From: Collinsella aerofaciens
GTDB lineage: Bacteria > Actinomycetota > Coriobacteriia > Coriobacteriales > Coriobacteriaceae
Direction of reading: 5' to 3'
Length of the DNA stretch: 64,000 nucleotides
NCBI RefSeq assembly: GCF_020181355.1
Contig: NZ_CP084004.1
Location: 1,116,001-1,180,000 of the forward strand
Shown piece by piece: positions 60,480 to 64,000 of the stretch (the first letter of the stretch is position 1; the number at the start of each line of letters is the position of its first letter). The position numbers and the translations under genes were made by a program. The notes beneath the pieces are model-generated. The model was given only the letters and a program-made list of their open reading frames with translations. It was not told the DNA's origin and searched no databases.

Positions 60480-61817
60480 ATGAACCAGCAGAACATCGAT
60501 TACGTACTCCGCTCCGTAGAGCAGCGTGACATCCGCTTTGTGCGTCTGTGGTTTGTCGACATTCTCGGCCGCCTCAAGAACTTTGCCATTAGCCCCGAGG
60601 ACCTCGAGGTCGCTTTTGAGGAGGGTATTGGCTTTGACGGCTCCGCCATCGAGGGCTTTGCCACGCCCGAGGAAGCCGACATGCTGGCGTTTCCCGATGC
60701 TTCGACCTTCCAGATTCTGCCGTGGCGCCCGAGCCATAACGGCGTCGCCCGCGTGTTCTGCGACGTGTGCACTCCCGATCGCAAGCCGTTTGCCGGCGAC
60801 CCGCGCGATGCCCTGCGCCGCATGTTCTACAGGGCCGAGAAGGCCGGCTATCTGCTCAACGTGGGCGCCGAGCTGGAGTACTACTATTTTCCCGACGAGC
60901 ACACGCCCGAGCCGCTCGACAACGTGGGCTACTTCGATCTTTCGGTGAGCGATGCCGCTCGCGACCTGCGCCGCAACACGGTCCTCACGCTCGAGAAGAT
61001 GTCCGTGCCCGTGGAGTACACCTTCCACGCCGCCGGCCGCTCGCAGCATGGCATGAGCCTGCGCCACGCCGAGGCCCTGAGCATGTCCGACGCCATCACC
61101 ACGGCCAAGCTCATCATTAAGCAGCAGGCTTACGAGAGCGGTTGCCACGCCTCCTTTATGCCCAAGCCGTTGGCGGGCGAGGACGGCAGCGCTATGTTCC
61201 TGTGCCAGTCGCTATTCGACCACGACGGCAACAACGTCTTTTGGGGCGAGGACGACGAGAAGTACCACCTCTCCGATATCGCCAAGCACTACATGGCCGG
61301 CATCCTGGCGCACGCGCGCGAGATCAGCGCCATCACCAACCCCACGGTCAACTCGTACAAGCGCATTACCACGGGCGGCGACTCCGTGCCGCAGTACGCC
61401 ACGTGGGGCCTGCGTAACCGCGCGAGTATGGTCCGCATTCCGGTCTACAAGCCCGGCAAGCAGCTGTCCACGCGCATCGAGCTGCGCAGTCCCGATCCCA
61501 TGGCCAATCCGTACCTGGTCAACGCCGTCACGCTGGCGGCTGGTCTGGACGGCCTCGAGCGCAAGCTGGAGCTCCCGCCCGAGGCCACGGCCGAGACGCT
61601 CAAGCTCACCGACCGTCAGATGGTCGAGGCCGGCTACACGCCGCTGCCGCGCTCGCTCAAAGAGGCGCTCGACGTCTTTGAGGGCTCGCAGTTTATGAAG
61701 GATGCCCTCGGCGAGCACATCCACAGCTTCTTCCTCAAAAAGAAGCGCGACGAATGGCATAAGTTTGAGTCCACGATCACCGAGTGGGAGATCAAGCACT
61801 ACCTGGCGAACTCCTAA
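60480..61817 (+). CDS. glnA: Glutamine synthetase
   Basis: 445-residue type I (alpha-like) glutamine synthetase. Signatures: 'GFDGSAIEGFATPEEADM', 'VGAELEYYYF' (metal-binding Glu), 'FMPKPLAGEDGSAMF' (ATP-binding region), 'NPTVNSYKRITTGGDSVP' and 'RSPDPMANPYL'. The adenylylation Tyr segment of beta-type enzymes is not evident, consistent with the shorter alpha type. AGGGGAG precedes the ATG. A GlnR-like regulator follows 50 bases later. Confidence 0.95.
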   Translation: MNQQNIDYVLRSVEQRDIRFVRLWFVDILGRLKNFAISPEDLEVAFEEGIGFDGSAIEGFATPEEADMLAFPDASTFQILPWRPSHNGVARVFCDVCTPDRKPFAGDPRDALRRMFYRAEKAGYLLNVGAELEYYYFPDEHTPEPLDNVGYFDLSVSDAARDLRRNTVLTLEKMSVPVEYTFHAAGRSQHGMSLRHAEALSMSDAITTAKLIIKQQAYESGCHASFMPKPLAGEDGSAMFLCQSLFDHDGNNVFWGEDDEKYHLSDIAKHYMAGILAHAREISAITNPTVNSYKRITTGGDSVPQYATWGLRNRASMVRIPVYKPGKQLSTRIELRSPDPMANPYLVNAVTLAAGLDGLERKLELPPEATAETLKLTDRQMVEAGYTPLPRSLKEALDVFEGSQFMKDALGEHIHSFFLKKKRDEWHKFESTITEWEIKHYLANS

Positions 61818-61867
61818 TCGCGCTGGCTTGTTCCAGTACGATTGAGCTCATTTCCTTGGAGGCCGAT

Positions 61868-62527
61868 ATGTCCGAAAAGAGTGCCCTGTTCATGGCGCGC
61901 ACGACGCGCTTCCACGAGTTTGCCCGCAGCTTGACGACCACCCTGGGTGTTGAGGTGAGCCTGGCTACCCCCGATTCGCCGACTGCGGCGCACGACTTTG
62001 ACCTGCTGATCCTCGATTCCGACGGCATCCGCAGCGACCGCATCGATCAGATTGCCAAGTGGCTTGACGATCGCGGCGGCGTCCCCATGTTGGTGATCGT
62101 CGACGACGAGGCGCTCGGCACCCTGCGCCTGCCGAATCACGCGCATGCCGACTTTGTATGCCCCACGGCGACGCCCAACGAACTCAAGGCTCGCGCACAG
62201 CGCCTGATGGGCGAGGAGGAGACCGTCGCCGCCGATGTGCTCAACATCGATAACCTCGAGATTAACCTTGCCACCTACCAGGTGACGCTCGACGATGAGC
62301 CCATCGACCTGACGCTGATGGAGTACTCGCTGCTGAGCTTTTTGGCGACGCACCCCAACCGCGCCTACAGCCGCGAAGTGCTGCTGCACCGCGTGTGGGG
62401 CTTTGAGTACTGCGGCGGCACGCGCACCGTCGACGTGCACATTCGACGCATCCGTTCCAAGGTGGGCCCGCAGATCGCGGCACACATCACCACCGTCCGC
62501 GGCGTGGGCTATCTGTTTAAGGACTAG
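61868..62527 (+). CDS. GlnR-like atypical OmpR-family regulator
   Basis: 219-residue regulator with a degenerate receiver domain (about 1-110) and a complete winged helix ('DLTLMEYSLLSFLATHPNRA', 'LHRVWGFEYCGGTRTVDVHI', 'ITTVRGVGYLFKD'). The receiver keeps 'LLILDSDG' but lacks the N-terminal acidic pair and the conserved Lys ('DFVCPTATPNEL' replaces 'DYLTKP'), as in the phosphorylation-independent GlnR of Actinobacteria. Its position after glnA supports a nitrogen-control role. ATG 61868 has TGGAGG upstream. No sensor kinase is adjacent. Confidence 0.83.
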   Translation: MSEKSALFMARTTRFHEFARSLTTTLGVEVSLATPDSPTAAHDFDLLILDSDGIRSDRIDQIAKWLDDRGGVPMLVIVDDEALGTLRLPNHAHADFVCPTATPNELKARAQRLMGEEETVAADVLNIDNLEINLATYQVTLDDEPIDLTLMEYSLLSFLATHPNRAYSREVLLHRVWGFEYCGGTRTVDVHIRRIRSKVGPQIAAHITTVRGVGYLFKD

Positions 62528-62531
62528 ATTT

Positions 62532-62568
62532 CCACCGCAAGGGGGACAGGCGCCTTTGCGGTGGTTTT
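62532..62568 (+). terminator. Terminator after the GlnR-like gene
   Basis: CCACCGCAA pairs with TTGCGGTGG (with inner GG / CC) and is followed by TTTT. Confidence 0.8.
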
Positions 62569-62682
62569 GCCGCAGGTGCGGGTTCCTTTCGAGTTTGCAG
62601 TAGAACTTAAGCCTTCCTAAAAGATTGCGTTCTCATACACGTGCACCCGCATATTGGGGTACAACTCATCGTGAACAATGAT

Positions 62683-62709
62683 GGCCCGCCACGTGTTTGG
62701 CGGGCCTTT
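62683..62709 (+). terminator. Hairpin before the HtrA gene
   Basis: Perfect 9-bp stem GGCCCGCCA / TGGCGGGCC with a 6-base loop, followed by TTTGG, 27 bases before the protease start. It may be a terminator of an upstream transcript or part of an htrA leader. Confidence 0.7.
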
Positions 62710-62735
62710 GGTTATTTGACGAAAGGATTGCAGCT

Positions 62736-64000
62736 ATGAGCGAGAACGATTCCCAGCGTCCCCAGGATGCGGGCCACGCCGGCGAGACTCAGCAGCAACC
62801 GCGCGTACAGGTGGAGTCGACGCCTGCCGACGGCAACATTCCCTACGTGCAGGCCTACGACACGCAGACCGGCAAGCCGCTGGGCGGCCAGCAGGTTGTA
62901 AACAAGCACACGGTGGTCAAGACCAAAACCAAAAAGCTGCCGATCTTTATTACGGCACTCGCCGGCTGTGCCTGCGGCGCCCTGCTGGTCATTGCGCTCA
63001 TTATGAGCGGCACGCTCGATATCGGCGGCGGCAGGAACGCCGTGACGGCGGGTGCTTCGGGTTCATCGACGCAAAAGATCACCATCGACTCCGAGGACAC
63101 CACGCTGGCCGAGGCCGTCTCTGCCAAGGCCCTGCCCTCCGTCGTTTCCATCACCGCTACTTCGAGTGGCAGCCAGAATGGCTCGCTTTCGCAGTCTGCC
63201 GACGAGTCGGATAGTTCGGGCAGCGTCGGTTCGGGCGTTGTGCTCGATACCGAGGGCCACATCCTCACCAACAACCACGTGGTCGATGGTTACGACCAGT
63301 ACGTGGTGACCATGGACGACGGAACCACGTACGAGGCCGAGTTCGTGGGCAACGATGCTTCGAGCGACCTGGCCGTCATCAAGCTCAAGGATGCTGACGC
63401 CTCCAAGCTCACGCCGATTGAGATTGGTGATTCCTCCAAGCTCAACGTGGGCGAGTGGGTCATGGCGATCGGCTCGCCGTTCGGCAACGAGCAGTCTGTC
63501 TCCACGGGCATTGTGTCGGCGCTCTATCGCTCCACGGCCATGAGCTCTACCAACGGTAACACCATCTATGCCAACATGATCCAGACCGATGCCGCCATCA
63601 ACCCGGGCAACTCCGGCGGCGCGCTCGTCAACGACAATGGTGAGCTGGTGGGCATTAATTCGCTTATCGAGAGCTATTCGGGCTCCAGCTCGGGCGTGGG
63701 CTTTGCCATTCCGGTTAACTACGCCAAGAACATTGCCGACCAGATCATCGACGGTAAGACGCCGGTGCACCCGTACCTGGGCGCCACGCTTTCGAGCGTC
63801 AACGCGCTCAACGCCCGCACCAACAAGCTGAGCACCGATAGCGGCGCGTATGTGGCGAGCGTCGTTGAGGATGGCCCTGCTGCCAAGGCCGGCATCCAGG
63901 AGGGCGATGTCATTACCAAGCTGGGCGACGACGAGATTACGAGTGCCGATGGCCTGATCATCGCCCTGCGCAGCCACGAGGTGGGCGAGAAGGTCGAGAT
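62736..64000 (+). CDS. HtrA/DegP-like membrane-anchored serine protease (3' truncated by window)
   Basis: At least 421 residues. A Gln/Pro-rich cytoplasmic N-terminus (about 1-65) precedes one TM helix (about 70-90), a Ser/Thr-rich linker, and a trypsin-like domain with the catalytic triad His in 'ILTNNHVVDGYD', Asp in 'DASSDLAVIKL' and Ser in 'INPGNSGGALVN'. A PDZ domain starts at about residue 345 ('PYLGATLSSVNALNARTNKL', 'VEDGPAAKAGIQEGDVI') and is cut by the window end. Type of quality-control protease anchored outside the membrane. ATG preceded by GAAAGGA. Confidence 0.93.
   Translation, partial: MSENDSQRPQDAGHAGETQQQPRVQVESTPADGNIPYVQAYDTQTGKPLGGQQVVNKHTVVKTKTKKLPIFITALAGCACGALLVIALIMSGTLDIGGGRNAVTAGASGSSTQKITIDSEDTTLAEAVSAKALPSVVSITATSSGSQNGSLSQSADESDSSGSVGSGVVLDTEGHILTNNHVVDGYDQYVVTMDDGTTYEAEFVGNDASSDLAVIKLKDADASKLTPIEIGDSSKLNVGEWVMAIGSPFGNEQSVSTGIVSALYRSTAMSSTNGNTIYANMIQTDAAINPGNSGGALVNDNGELVGINSLIESYSGSSSGVGFAIPVNYAKNIADQIIDGKTPVHPYLGATLSSVNALNARTNKLSTDSGAYVASVVEDGPAAKAGIQEGDVITKLGDDEITSADGLIIALRSHEVGEKVE

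Overview
The window looks like a chromosomal segment of a Coriobacteriia gut anaerobe, most likely Collinsella. This is inferred from the high GC content, the gene set (nickel lactate racemase system, Kdp, Feo, hexuronate and Entner-Doudoroff-type sugar acid catabolism, OYE/FeS oxidoreductase, FeoB-associated Cys-rich peptide) and the many long intergenic palindromes. No taxonomic search was possible.

Layout. 1-3326: two YhgE/Pip membrane proteins, the first cut by the window edge. 3666-11181: a DMT exporter, an M20 amidohydrolase, an internally deleted MFS remnant, hisS and ppc. 12063-18164: a lactate racemase (lar) locus made of larA and an aquaporin-like larD on the plus strand, facing a tetR-larC-larB operon on the minus strand. 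A 1446-bp IS3-family element sits between them, inserted in the apex of a 55-bp-arm perfect palindrome. 18278-21562: serB, aspS and an HPr-like protein. 21751-25081: feoA-feoA-feoB and a small Cys-rich protein. 25229-32732: a LacI regulator and a galacturonate operon (uxaC, hexuronide symporter, uxaB, uxaA) behind twin perfect LacI-type operators. 32940-34157: a GltD-like FeS flavoprotein. 34255-42519: kdpE-kdpD diverging from kdpFABC, including a 28-codon kdpF. 42767-44716: an OYE-type flavoenzyme. 44816-48991: a FadR-type regulator diverging from a gluconate permease and an IlvD/Edd dehydratase. 49179-52473: a Spx/ArsC-like protein, a DHA2 exporter with a CBS protein, and an MGMT-like protein. 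52474-55650: a decayed integration site (tRNA-Met 3' fragment, integrase remnants, palindrome array) and an AAA ATPase. 56073-60345: a GntR regulator, eda, kdgK and a LacI regulator. 60480-62527: glnA and a GlnR-like regulator. 62736-end: an HtrA protease, cut by the window end.

How the genes fit together. Galacturonate (UxaC, UxaB, UxaA) and probably gluconate (GntP permease plus IlvD/Edd dehydratase) both lead to 2-keto-3-deoxygluconate. KdgK and Eda, 25 kb further on, convert this to pyruvate and glyceraldehyde-3-phosphate. The lar genes should interconvert L- and D-lactate and build part of the nickel-pincer cofactor. LarE is absent from the window and LarC lacks its C-terminal domain.

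The most unusual material is intergenic: large perfect or near-perfect hairpins after many genes, a repeated hairpin family in three places, a 62-bp-period hairpin array after aspS, and a four-unit palindrome array next to the integrase remnant.
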